DNA from: Tamarix chinensis
Lineage: Eukaryota; Streptophyta; Magnoliopsida; Caryophyllales; Tamaricaceae
Direction: 5' to 3'
Assembly: GCA_030549775.1 (NCBI GenBank)
Contig: CM060177.1
Location: 94,112,236-94,176,235 of the forward strand
Length of the DNA: 64,000 nt
A model generated the notes under the pieces. That model saw only the letters and a list, made by a program, of their open reading frames with translations, did not search any database and was not told where the DNA came from. Positions 48,372 through 61,400 of the stretch are shown one piece after another. A program made the position numbers and the translations under genes. Each line of letters begins with the position of its first letter. Position 1 is the stretch's first letter.

Positions 48372-50160
48372 ATGAGTAGAACTCAAAAGATAATTTTGAT
48401 CATCAAATGTTCTAGACAAGAAAATAGTTTAGGGGTATACAGAGTCTCAATAAGATGTAAAAGAAGTAGAACATATGTCCGTACTAAAACTACATATACC
48501 AAAGGTGAGCGTATTACAAGTTCTAAAAAAATGATTGTCCCTTTTTATTATTATTATTGGTGTCGAAAATAATAATAGTAGATAACAAATGATAGTTAGA
48601 TATCAGACGCATAATCATAAATTGGTAAATTATGAACAGGGACATATTATTTTTGGTAAGGTAATTGAAAATAAAGTTAAATTTGTTGATGAGCTTATTA
48701 CAGCTGACGTAAAACCACGACAAATCATATTGCTTCTTAAAAAATAATTTGAAAGAAATATAAATATGAGAGGGCATATTTATAATGCCGAAAAGAAGCT
48801 TAGATTAGAAGAAATGAGCGGTCAAACAATGTTACATTATGTTATGAATATGTTGGTTGAGAGACATTATTTTCAGTGGCATCGAAGTGAGCCAAAATTA
48901 AATGTAATAAGTGAACATTTATTTTCGCATCTTGTATTTATTAATATTTTATGCGCATTTCCTTTTATTTTATAAATGGATTACACGTATAAGATGAGTA
49001 GATATGGAATGCCCTTACTTGAAATTGTTGGACTAACACCAACACATTTGAATTTAAATGTTGCATGTGCATACATGTTATCTAAAAAGGAGGAAAATTA
49101 TTTGTGGGTACTTGAGAGGTTGAAGATATTAATGGATCCATCTGTGCTTCCAACCACTATTATTACTGACCGAAAACTAGCTCTAATTTTAGCTGTGGAG
49201 CGTATTTTTCCCACTTCAAGACATTTATTATGTAGGTTCCATGTTAATAAAAATGTGGATGAAAGGTGCAAGAAAGCATCTAACCGTTCATTATTCGCAC
49301 GTGGTTTTATATCCCAATGGAAAAATTTGATAGATGTCACAGATGAACAAACATATAAGGAACAACTGTTGTCATTGGAAAAAGATTACAAAAACATTCC
49401 TAGCCTAATTTTGTATCTAAAGACGAATCAACTACAACCATATAAACAAAAAAATGTTTGTGCTTTCTTTGGTGACGTATTTTATGTTCATCAAATTCTA
49501 ACAAATAGGTATGAAAGTTGTTTTATCTCCTATTGTAGTTGCTTTTAAATATTTTTGGTGATAAAGTAATATATTAATTTTTTTGATAACAAGGCTGAAA
49601 GTGCTCATGGATATTTGAAGATATTTTTGGAGATATCAAGAGGCAGCTTCTACACCGTGCACAAACAAACAAATACACACGTACCTTGAATTATAACATG
49701 ATGAGATTAAAGCATCGCTTGAGAGATCTCGATTTAATATGTCACATTTTGCTACAAAGGCCCTTTACGCCAATTTGTGTGTTGTCGTATACGCAATAGA
49801 GTTGGTGAACAAAGAGTGCGAAATAAGTAATTATGTAGGTACAAATGATCATTTATACGGGTGCTACATGCAGCGTACACACGGGATACCCTTTACGCAC
49901 GAGATTAATACATACATTGACAATTACATGGCAATCCCCCTCTTGGCTATTCATCTGTTCTAGAAAAAAATAGATATAGATCGACCGTTGAATCCACATA
50001 CACCACAAGAGCCAATAGACGTTGCATCTCATTTAATCCATATTTTCATGGAAACTATTATGAGCCAGCCATCGGCAATTCAAAACCAGCTGGCAAGAGA
50101 GATAATTAATATTGTTGTTCCACAAAGAACACCTATCAAAGAGTCACTCGTGTGATAGCA
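48372..50160 (+). pseudogene. MULE transposase, copy B (best preserved core)
   Basis: The region 48,976-49,548 is open for 190 codons and holds the catalytic core: MDYTYKMSRYGMPLLEIVGL, KEENYLWVLERLKILMDP, the second acidic box TIITDRKLALILAVERIF, then FHVNKNVDERCKKASN. The N-terminal part (KIILIIKCSRQENSLGVYRV) and the SWIM-like CYMQRTHGIPFTHEINTYID are in other frames, so the gene is broken. Roughly 85 percent nucleotide identity to copy A by eye in the aligned core. Confidence 0.87.
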
Positions 50161-50339
50161 TAGGTGTCGCATAAAAAACTCCACTAGAAGAGAACAATCT
50201 AGTTGGGAGTATATAGAGCAATAATTTTCTGGTTGTTCGTGATCAACAGAAAGTCGTGGTCGTGGTCGAGGTCGAGGACATCAATTGACATTTATGTCCT
50301 TGGGCTAATTACAATTTTGGTATGTGAGTCAAATGAATC

Positions 50340-51030
50340 GGCATATAGTTTCTTATATTAGTATCTGGTATAATGTGTTATGGGATGGAAATTATAGTTT
50401 CAGAGCATTAACATATATTATACTAGAAGATGAGGAGCAATGGGTTTAAATTCATACCCACTTATATCACGAGATATTGGCGAGATGATAGTTATACGAT
50501 AACGTGTTCTTATATAACAACGTTAATCAAGTTATAAATAATATTGCCCATTGGGAAGGGCTAGCGTCGATGACACACTAGATGGAAATGCATGATATTG
50601 GTCATGCCATTGCAACCCATTATTGTGTTTTGTTTGCATATTACTCATTGAATGCTTGTGGTTTATTCCTACCTTTAGTGGCGCAATATGGAATCCAAGG
50701 TCCTAAAAATGAAGTGACTATATGTTTTTTGTAAGACATGAGTTATTACATAGCGGTATGCGGGTGTTTTATGAATTGTTTTCCATTACAATATTATGAC
50801 TCACGTTATTTGTTTTACGTTTTTTCTGTGTCTAACAGGTATATCTTCTGGATAATTTTCCACTCCCACTGCTGCATGCAAATTGTAGTAGATACTATGA
50901 CAATAGCATTTTTATATGGAATACACTATATTCTACAAGATTACATCAATGGAGCTCATTGGTTAATGATGGAAGTCAAGATTACATCAAATTTTCCACT
51001 CCCTCTATCTTCAGACGAGAGTTATATCTA
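50340..51030 (+). pseudogene. OTU-type domain, copy B (decayed)
   Basis: Colinear with 41,490-42,160. The box reads VLWDGNYSFRALTYIILEDE, so the catalytic Cys is replaced by Tyr and GDENC is altered. GHAIATHYCVLFAYYSLNAC and FPLPLLHANCSRYYDNS follow. The SHYISV His block is SYYIAV. Both active-site changes mean it cannot be a working protease. Confidence 0.72.
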
Positions 51031-53314
51031 GATTTTTTATAATTTTTTCCTTAATTGAGTTATGGTATATGTAATTTATTCATTTTAAGTACGTGATTTA
51101 TGGTAATCCGACATATCTGTACTTTATTCAATTCAGTGGAGTCTTGAAGTTTGACATAATTAAGGGGGATTGAGTTATACTTTAAATGAATACATGTAAA
51201 ATAAAAGCAACAAACTTATTTTAATCAAACAAATGCACATCAAGGTCATTACAAACTCCTACACCCACTGCCATGCCCACACTCACCCTCACACTTAGGT
51301 AGAGTAACTCCTAAATCATGATCAAGTTTTCAATACATGTAACTAGCTACTAAGAATTTAGAACTGTCTTTTCCCTCTAATAGAATCAAGGGATAGTTTT
51401 ATGTGCTTAGTTAAGAATATTTCAACTGAAATTTGATGCTCATCATTTGGATGTTCAGCCAAATATTCTTCCATTGTTGCCAATATATACTGGTGGGTTC
51501 TAGGAACGTACCAACCCGTATAGTCATAAGCCATGTCCCATGGGTATTAAGGCAGTGGTCCAAAAACATCTGGTTCCAAAATATGTTCACACCTCAAGCA
51601 CCATTGGCTAAGCATGTGCGCGTAAACAACCTTATGCTTCTTGAGGGAAGGATCTTTGTACGTATTACTGGTGGGCTTGATAAGTTCCTTAGGGATTAAT
51701 TATATATATACGAACTGGTGCGTGACTCTATCAGGCATATACGGTTCTACTTTCTCCAAGCAGTGTAGATAACCGTGATATAATGCCATCGGACAATCCC
51801 TATACAAATTCGCTACTCCATATGGATCCCAAATGACCTATCACAAAAAAATTATACTAAATAAAGATATCTCTAACATAATATAACAAGACTATAATTC
51901 CAAATGGCGTACCTTCGATGTAGGCATAAGATAAATCTTTACTCAAAAGTACTTGAGCATCTCTAATTTAGTATCAAATTTATGTCCACAAATCACCTCA
52001 TACAACGAGGATAGTTTGGATCATACCCGAATCGTTCCACTCCAAAATACGAAAAAGTGTTCATAAATCCAAGTTTTTTATAATATTCGATTGTGTTAAT
52101 TACCATTAAATGTATCCAAGTATGTAATATATATATATATATATATATATATGGTAATTACAAAATTACCTGTAATAGAGTGATACATCCCAATATTTGA
52201 GCAGCATAAGCTTTGGAAGCCATCCCAAGTTATTGATAAAGAAAATCAAACGTGGTTGATCCCCATGCATAACCTTCAACCCGACTTAGATCTTGAAGAA
52301 AAAGGATATAGTATGGATTTACTTTATCAACCGACTTATCTACAAACAACGATATGCCAATCAATGATAATGAATACCCGATTACTTTTTTGTCATCCCC
52401 TTGCCAGTATGATTCGCATACTTTTAGTAGCCATTTAAATGGAAACCCACCCTTTCGAGTGACTTCATTCACCTGCATTTCCTCCATCCCAAACAAGACA
52501 TCCATTGTACCAACCAATTACCTACGCGTGTCAGTAGTCATCTCCAGATATAATGGATTACCATCAACTCATAACCCTAATATACAATGTATGTCCAAAA
52601 GGGTGATTGTCATCTCACCCCATGACATATGAAAGCTATTAATGTCTAGTTGCCATCTCGCAATAAATGCTGAAATAAGTGGCACATTCGCATGTTTAAA
52701 TGTGCAAGGCAGAAGGTGTGACAATCCTGTTTAGTGTGTCAGAGCAAACATCCTTTCATTTACACTTTCGCGAAAAGTTTTCAGAACCTCATGTCTAGTA
52801 TGGATTATAGGATAACCACGATCTTGAAAAAAAAGTCAACATATGTCATGACTATATATGATATATGTACAAATAAAATGTCAAATATTTAATAATGTAT
52901 GTGATAGACATACCTTTTCTAACCATAAATCTAAAGCGGTGTGACTGCCAAAGCTTGGGATCAAATTAGGGATGATTGGACCTCCAAGATATGGCCCCAG
53001 CAAATACCATTCATCCTTCAACTGTATATTGCGCTCATCTTCACTAGCTTCACAACATCCCTATCATCATCGTCGTCATCATATCTATAATCATCATCGT
53101 TGTGATCATCATCATCATCATAACATACAATATCATAATCACGCACATATGTAGATGTCGATGTCGATGGTTACTCAATAATTCGAGGTAGTGATGATGC
53201 CAAATCCAATGACGATCTATAGCCACCAACAACAGATGGGTGAGCTGAGGATGATGGTATTTCCATATCAGGTTGTGTAGCTAAGGTAATAAAATATACA
53301 TATTCTATAGATAA

Positions 53315-53600
53315 TAGAAAACCTCCGTACTCAAAACCTTCGACTTGTGAGCCTTCATACCCCAAACCTCCGCCCTCAGAACCATCGTACCCTAAACCTC
53401 CAAACCTCGAACCCTTTACTCCCGAACCTCCATACCATGAAACTATGTACCCTAAACATCCAAACACTTAATCCCTACCCTTGAACGTCCATACCCCAAA
53501 CCTTCGTACCCTAAACCTCCAAACTCCGAATGGCCTACCCCCAAACCTCCATACCCTAAATCTCCAAAACCCGAACCTTTGTACCCCGAAATTCTAGCTT
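53315..53600. repeat. ACCTCCATACCC-type minisatellite, expanded in copy B
   Basis: About 20 degenerate units of 10-15 bp (for example AACCTCCGCCCTCAGAACC). On the minus strand they encode Gly-rich repeats (GGLGY, GGSGV). It lies just upstream of the PMD acidic exon. Copy A has about 110 bp of it. Confidence 0.75.
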
Positions 53601-53691
53601 CAACCACAAATAATGGATGACATGCATAATAAGAAAATGTTGGAATGGTAGAAGCTACATGACTAGACCTTGTTTATTCCCGAGCTTTAAA

Positions 53692-56635
53692 TATAACACC
53701 CCCAAAAATCACAATTGAAAATTTTCTCTTAATTAAACATACACATCACGTGGGTGTTACAACCGTGATTAGCACAAGCCTGTCCCCCGGCCAGTCTAGT
53801 ACCAATCACAAGGCTAATAATAATTTCACAAAACATTAAACATACTTAAGACAGAGATTCATAGAAAAACCAAAATATTCATAAAGAGAGAATTAGAGTG
53901 CATGATTAAAAGTCATTACAACTAAAAAAGGGTTACATAGTCAAAGCCCCTACTGGCTAGATTAGTATACAATAATAAGAGTCCGGTCTACATCACTCTT
54001 GGGTCCCATACTAGGTCTCAAAAGGTCAACACTTAACCCCACCTGACGCCTCAAATGTGTCATAGGCATCGAAAATGACATCTTCAACCTATATAAACTC
54101 ATAAGAGACCTCTGTTAGTGGGAATGAGCAACACCCATGAAATAGGCGATCAATATGCTACATATTGAGTAAGGTAACCATGAAGCTAAGGCCATAAACA
54201 AAATGCAGATAACACAAGCAGGTAACTATACAGATAAACCATACATGAAATACAGATAGTATAGGTTGTGAACTAGTTTGGTTAAACTTAGTCATTAGAT
54301 CTCTGGTCAATATTCCCATTTCATATCATGCTCTTTATAAGTCCGTGTGAGTACGGGAACCCCACTATTATAGTCGGTGGACCGGAAAATACCTAGGACA
54401 GGACACACATGGCCACTATTATTATTTGGTAGAATAGTCTCTAGGGCATGACTCAAGAGGCACTTGACCACTATTATTCACCGGTGGACGGGTTTGGCCC
54501 CGACTCTTATGGTGTTTCACTATAAGTAGATAGTATCTTTCCATTGTTTATAATCATTAGATTTGATTTATTGAGCTCGGGATCCCCTACTATTATAGTT
54601 GGTGAACCGAAAAACACCCAAGGTAGAACGCATCTGACCGCTAATATTCGTCGGTGGAACGGTCTCTCCGGCACAAGGCACCTAGCCACTATTATTTGCT
54701 GGTGGATCAGTTTGGGCTTGGCTTAATAATATTTCTATTTAAGTGGTTAGTATCTTATTCATGTCATATTCGATAAATATTTCCACTCTAAACATGCATA
54801 TCCTTTGGACTACCTGCTCAAATAATTCGTCTGCCCCTATTCTCCCGAAAGGGGCTTCCCATATCTTGGGACCTATACGCTTCCTAGTACATCCAAAATC
54901 CTTTCCCCCTTTTCCTTACTTGCCATGAATACCTAACTTATATATACGTGGGTCGAGGCTCACTTTCCCATATCTATGAGTCAATTCACTATCGCTCTCT
55001 ATGGTTTTCCCTAAGAAACCGTAATTCAACTTATATAGCCCAACCTTTCTCTATCTTACACAACCCACATTTTTTTGCCTCTAACTCATCACATCATTCG
55101 CTTCATCCTCAAGCATCCCACTTCACTTCCTATTTTGCACATGTGACCACGAAACCCTTGTTGGCACCCCAAACCATAACACCTCTCTTTTCTCATATGT
55201 TATCCCTCCATCACTCTCACTTACCATCCCCTTTTCCACGTGACACACATTCGCCCTCCATGTGACATCCTTCCATTCTTACCCCATATTCCAATCCTCT
55301 CTATTATTTCTCCCTTCCATAATCTCCTCTCCTTAGGGTTTTCCTCCCAAACCCTAGCCAAGTCCCCCATGCACCCTTATATCAACCTACGTACTATTCC
55401 AAAGTTGATTTGAGGTTTAAGTACGTAGGAAGAAAAAAAGTTAGAAGGAGGTAGAGGAGGTCCTGCTGGGTTGATTGGGTGGTAGGGGAGGTGGTGATTG
55501 CGGCGGAGGAGGTGACGCACGGCGATGAGAGGGGCGGGATGGGTGCAAAGTGGCAGGTCAAGTAGCCTACTTTACACGGTTGGGGTGGCTCGTGTAGGGA
55601 AAATCAGGGGTGGTGAGTGGTTCAGTTTGGTGGAGGGTAATGCAAGAAAGGGTTTAGGCAGTGTTTTGGGTGGTGGTTTTGCGCGGCGACGACTAGGGCG
55701 GCGTCTGAAGTGGCAGTAGCAAAAAATGTGTTGAAGTTTCTAGGTAAGGAAAAGAAGGCCGAATGAGATCGGTAGGGGATACTTATAGGCCAATGTAGGG
55801 AGGATAAGACAAAGGGAGCAAGTGAGGCATGGCTCGTCGGCCGGCTGCGGCAGGCCGGTACGAGCCTATAAAATTGCAGGGTGCAGTTTGTAGGGGGAGA
55901 GAAAGGAAAGGGGAAGGGGCACGCATAGGAGGAGGTATAGGGCTGGAAAGGGAAAGAAAAATGGATAGGGGAGAGAGGGGAAGGTGCAACCCAATAGTAT
56001 AGTGGCAGAGGGGAGGACGGTGGTAGAGTTGCAGGCTAACCTGCAACGCGAGGATGGGGAGAAATGAGGAGGAAGAAGATAGGGTCAGGGCGGCCGGTCT
56101 GGGGAAAAGAAAAGAAGAAAAAGAGGGAGAGAACCAGCGGCGAGGGAGGAAGGAAGAAAAAAGAAGGCGGGATGGGTTGTGCTAGGAGAGAAGAGTGGGA
56201 GGGGAAGTTGGGCCGGGCATGGCCCAATTCGAGGAAGAGGGGGAGAAAAAAGAAAAAGGAGAAAGGAGAAAAAGAAGAAAAAGGAAAAAGGAAGGAAAAA
56301 GGGAAACAGGGAAAAGGAAAAAATAGGTTGGTTGGGTTGTTTAGGTTATTTTGGTATTTTTAAATATTTATAAATAGTAAAAAAAATTTAAATAATAATT
56401 AAATTCTTTTTTTATATTAATTTAGGATATTTTGGGTAATTTATCCTAAATTCTATTTTTACTAGCAAAATACTATAATCTTTTCCAATTAAATTCTTTA
56501 TTATTTTTCTCTTTTTATATATTAAATAATCCCCTTATTTTTAATAAAATAATATATTTAATTAATTTTTCTAATAAATTCCTGTTTTGTCATAATTTCC
56601 TAAATTAGGGTTTTGGGGTATTACATCTACATATT
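53692..56635 (+). mobile_element. LTR-like element of the TGTAACACCCC family in MULE B
   Basis: Starts TATAACACCCCCAAAAATC and ends TTTTGGGGTATTACA. The host sequence either side (GAGCT..., TCTACATATTCTTATTG) rejoins to match copy A near 44,975, so the insertion point is clear. The duplication has decayed (TTAAA versus TCTAC). It carries two units of the CGGGAACCCCACTATTATAG / GGTGGACCGG repeat at 54,340-54,730, a pyrimidine-rich then purine-rich GC-richer segment (54,950-56,330), and no retroviral-type genes. Confidence 0.75.
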
Positions 56636-57039
56636 CTTATTGTTCCGATGCTTCTTCTAGTTTTTGTATACCTCTACTCCATCATTTGGTAAGACTTTTT
56701 TCCTGACTTTTTAGATGAGACATTGAATTGGGTTGTTCCATACGCATTCTGTTATATCGTGAAGATGTTGTCGGAAGACGACCTTCGGTTCTATCTACTA
56801 CTTTATTTTATCTGCGACTCATCTAAATTTCAATAACAAATTAAATCTATTATCTAATCACTATAATTAAAAAAATAACTACCCTCTAAACAACAAGCAA
56901 AAACTCTAGAAACCAGACATATTTTCATAAACCCATGTTTAATTACAATAATATAGTACATTTAATAAAGTATAATATATCTAAAAACATAATAAACAAA
57001 TTTAACTGAATTACTCATAATTAAATTTTCATTTAACTA

Positions 57040-57870
57040 TAAACATAATTATTGCACACATATTTAACATAACACAATAATTAATAAGCGCAATAATCCC
57101 AAACATAGGATAACATTTTATTAGGTTTTGTACTAATTAATGAGATAGAATAAAAAAAAAAACGATCTATCCAACCAAAACCATATTCCACATCATGAAC
57201 CATAATTACTAATTAATAAACCATAAATCATACGCATGTAATAAAAATTATCAATAAATAATTAATTATTAATTAATACTAATACAATTATTATATGCAT
57301 ATTAAACCAAACATAATAATTAATAAACACAATAATCGTAAACCAATGACCAAATTTATTAGGTTTTACACTAATTAATGAGAGATAATTAAAAAACTTG
57401 ATCTATCCAACCAAAACCATATTCCACATCACAAACCATATTTACTAATTAATAAACCATAAATCATACACACATATTAAAAATGATCAATAAATAAATA
57501 ATTATTAATTAATACTAACATAATCATTACACACATATTAAACAAAAAATAATAATTAATAAACATAATAATCACAAACCAAGGATACAATTTTATTAGG
57601 TTTTATACTAATTAATGAGATAGAATTAAAAAACTCGATCTATCCAACCAAAACCATATTCCACATCAGGAGCCATAATCACTAATTAATAAACCATAAA
57701 TCATACACACATAATAAAAATTATCAATCAATAAATAATTATTAATTAACACTAACATAATTATTACACACATATTAAATAAAACACAAGAATTGCAAAC
57801 CTAAGACAAAATTTTATTAGCTTTTGTACTAATTAATGAGATATAATTAATAAATATAATTAACTAACCA
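57040..57870. repeat. About 236-bp satellite-like tandem array in MULE B
   Basis: GATCTATCCAACCAAAACCA recurs at 57,164, 57,400 and 57,637 (spacings 236 and 237 bp). TACTAATTAATGAGATA-like blocks add a fourth, partial unit. Copy A lacks the array at the matching place. Confidence 0.85.
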
Positions 57871-58247
57871 TAATACTAATATAATTAATACAGCCATAAA
57901 TAATACACTACCATATCCCACCACCACCAACGACACTTTTTGCCATTGCCCCTACCCCCAACAACACCATTTGTCGTTCCCAGCTACTCTCCACCTACAA
58001 TTTCCACCGTTGCCCCCACCCCTAACAATAGTTTTTGTCATTCCCCCTACCCCCATGGCATTTTTTTCCGTTCTCCTTCACCTATCACCGACTAAAATAT
58101 TTGTTCCCCCCATCCCTCACGAGCAAAAACTACCGGTCTACCTAAATTTATAGTAGGCTACATATTACTATAAAAGTGACATTTATCAATCACAATTTAG
58201 TATAGTGTTCATTAGTTATGATTTTCATAAGAATATTAATATAATTT

Positions 58248-58457
58248 TAGGGTGAATAATTAATTTTTGATTTTGAAGATGTAGAAATCATAAACCTAAC
58301 CAAACTTAACCATAAATTGCTAATATAGTTTAGTTTGGATCATTTGAACAACAATTTAGTTTGATTTGACTTTTTCTTAAAACATAAAAATATTATTTGG
58401 TTTGGTTTGGTTTGGTTTGAAGTAAAAAAAAACCAAACTAAACCGTATTTATCCCTA
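58248..58457. mobile_element. Small hAT-like MITE with AACCAAACCAAACC tract
   Basis: 210 bp. Starts TAGGGTGAATAATT and ends GTATTTATCCCTA, imperfect inverted ends. The interior has TTTGGTTTGGTTTGG and ACCAAACTAAACC, which could fold. The flanks are not convincing as duplications. Confidence 0.5.
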
Positions 58458-58459
58458 GT

Positions 58460-61400
58460 TATTATATAAAAAATGGCTCTAAACTATCGTTGATGCTCCT
58501 ATCATTTAGTTATTCAAAAACTAACCCAATTAATGAATTCGTTACATTTCCTTCATTAGCCTCTTCTAATTCCACTATTTATTGGTCATGTATTCTTCCT
58601 CTCTCCTTATCCCTCACTGTGTAGCACCATAATTGTTCCTCATTGACATACTTTACCCATCGTAACAACACTAGTATGGATATTTTTTTTTAACTAGAAT
58701 ATCAGGCCCCTGAATATTAGCCCAAAAAACAAGGATGGGGGCCAAAAAAGTCCTAAGCTAGTTCTGAATGTGTCTTAATTGACCTTATTTATCCTCTTAC
58801 CAACCTTAAGCTATTAACCCATGAAGCTCCATTTTTAGGTCAACACTCTCTGTAACACTCAAGATAGCCTCCCTATTCTCCACTTCATAGAATTTTGCCC
58901 TTCCATTTGCCCCGATTTAACTCCTATATATGTGAGGTCTTGTAGTTGTTTCAAAGATATGAGAAAATATAATACTTATTTTCTATTTGTACTCTCTTCT
59001 CATTATTTTCCCCTCAGCATTCTGGTAGTATCGATTTCTATCTTAATCCTTAGGAATCGCTCAGTTCGCTAAACTCATATAACAACAAGCATCGTTAGTG
59101 AGAATCTCTTATAAAAAGTCATGTCTCCCACCTAACCTTATCACCGATTTGTTCCAAACACTAGTAATCTTCTGAGGGAAGAAAAATTAGCCATTATTAC
59201 GCAGCTCTAAGCTATTGATGTTGACCTTTATGCTTCTATTCAATAAATGATGTCAGACACTATAATATCCTATATTTTTGTAAGATTTATAAAATAAAAA
59301 ATTATCTTGTTTAATAAAATTGGATAATGTTTGATCTTGATTTGGAGCTATAATTGGGTTTAAGGCAAAAATGAATTTAGGAAAAGTTTGTAAAATTGAA
59401 TAAAATAAGTTTTTGGTGGACTTATCAATTAGTTTTATAAATCGATCGACTGATTCGTTGTTTTAGCTAAGGTTTTACTCGACTGGTCTGGAAAAATTAG
59501 TCAAAAAATTTGTCGGGCTTAGCATTTTTTAAGCTCTTTTATTGGTAATTTATTTTGCAATAAAATAGAACTTTGATAATCCAACTCTGAGTTGTTTTTG
59601 AGTGATCCTTAACTATTTTAATCATTTATTCAACTTTTATTTCTTCCTCGAACATATTTGAGGGCTTATTTTTGATAGACGAGGGGAGTGATGACTTCTA
59701 ACCGCTAGTGCACGGTGTTAAAGTAGCATACAAGGTCAATCCTACAGAGACTAGGAAGTGAACAATGGGATAGTGAAAAGATCTCCTATGTCTAAACTAA
59801 CGATAAGAGCAGACAATGTCTAACTCTAAATGAAAATAAAATGTGCAAACTAAATCCAACTATAATATAGGAACAAGTGAAATTCAGTTAGAGAAAATGG
59901 TAAGGTTCCGATCAATCCCCTTAACCTCAATGTGATTGAATATTTACCCTAAATCCCAAATCAAAACACTGTGTCATGAATGCCAACCAAATTATGTAGT
60001 AAAATGCTCTCTCGAGCCACTACACCATATTGTCTATTAAGACTTATCTATTTCTAGTATGAATGCAAAAATGGGCAACGTATTATTATGTATCATATTT
60101 CCTTTTTTTTAGTTGTAGAAACCTACCAATGTCTCTCGACTTTGTGGTTTGATTTCTAGTCATGCTAATAGGGTCCACTCCGACTCATCTCTTGAATCTC
60201 ATCGGGTTTCTCTAAATAATAATAGAAAAGTGATCAATTTTCTCTTTTATTCCAATTAAATCATTAGCACAACACATATGACAAAGTATTAGATTAGGTA
60301 GGGTTCAGATTCTCAACAAATATGGATCAGGGGATTTCCCTTCACCTCGGCATAGATCAATTAGCCAATCATGGCTTTCATTAAGCTCAATATCTTAAAC
60401 GTAGAGAATTAAATCAATTGAAAAAAAATCCAAAGGAAAAATACAATAACTTCTTTATTCAAGATAAGAAATTTACTGTTCTATCCGTCTGACCGGAAAC
60501 AAGAAATTGAGATCAAGAGATGGAAGACTGGGGATGAATTGGAGGTGGGATTGGATTGGGTGATGTCAAACAAGTAACTCTAGATTTATCTTTAGTGCTC
60601 CCAAAGCCTTCATCTTTTATTCCATCAGTTCCTCTTCCAAAATGAATGAAAAATATGTTTATATAGACGTAACTGTCCATTAATACGGCTGTGTAAACCA
60701 ACACCGCAGCGTCGTTTCAATTCTTCAACTTTGCGCATGTTTTGTATTCCAACCATAACTTCTTCATTTGACTTTGGATCGAGCTGGCTTTTGATGCGTT
60801 GGAAAGCTAAAAAAAAATATCTAAAACTTTCATACTCAACACTTTTCCAAATTTAGATTGCATCATGTTTGTATTTTTAAGTCTGTATTTCTTTTCATAC
60901 TTTGAGCACTCGCGTTTGCTTCTGTTTTGTTCCAGCTATTGTGTTTTAGCTCCTTTTGATCCCATATTCTTGAAATACCTACAAAATATGATCAAGAGAA
61001 GTAAACAAGAATAAGTGGACTAAATTATGAAAAAAATCATGATATAATCACATTAAATCTTCATGTTAGAGTCCATATGATTGACATAATTCATGCCTAT
61101 CAGGGAGCACGACCTCACTGTTATCTTCTTCTTTTTCTCTCCTTTGCACACCTCTAGAAGTATGATTTGATTTTCAAATTATCCTTTCACACTTGGGAGA
61201 TTTTCTTCCCACGTCATTCTTTCATTTCTCTTATTATGTTTGATGTTTTCTTGATGAGCTTGACCTATATTATCCAAAAATCACTATTTGAGCTATGAGA
61301 TGGAAGCTTACTTATTATTGATGAATTTGCTAATTGAACTCATATTTGAATGGTAAAATTAGGGTTTTTGATAAGTTGCATAACATCACTCATTTTTTAA

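Larger units (their letters stand above)
51260..56829 (-). pseudogene. PMD gene of MULE B, split by an LTR-like element
   Basis: Minus-strand counterpart of copy A. The first exon is MSRR followed by a stop, then EQPNSMSHLKSQEKS (56,640-56,830). The LTR-like element comes next. Then a Gly-rich repeat segment (YDGSEGGGLGYEGSQVEGFE), then MEIPSSSAHPSVVGGYRSSL (53,180-53,265). PMD core pieces include MDVLFGMEEMQVNEVTRKGG and FPFKWLLKVCESYWQGDD (52,390-52,500). The C-terminal exon is near 51,290-51,840. Many stops. Confidence 0.72.
47503..58134. mobile_element. Composite Mutator-like element B, second copy
   Basis: Same order as copy A: transposase and OTU on the plus strand, PMD on the minus strand, with GCCG/CCCC-rich subterminal blocks at 47,505-47,660 and 57,905-58,130. 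The candidate inverted ends AGCCAGTTTTGCCGA and GAGCAAAAACTACC are weak. Possible flanks are TGTTTACC and GGTCTACC (6 of 8 alike). Interrupted by a TGTAACACCCC-family element at 53,692-56,635. Confidence 0.62.

Noticed and set aside
53315..53600. Telomere-like AACCCTAAA array
   Set aside because: Units vary in length and sequence (ACCTCCATACCC, CCCTCAGAACC). Only isolated CCCTAAA words occur.
56064..56363. Lys/Glu/Gly-rich 99-codon frame
   Set aside because: Low-complexity purine tract inside an LTR-like element, open in several frames.
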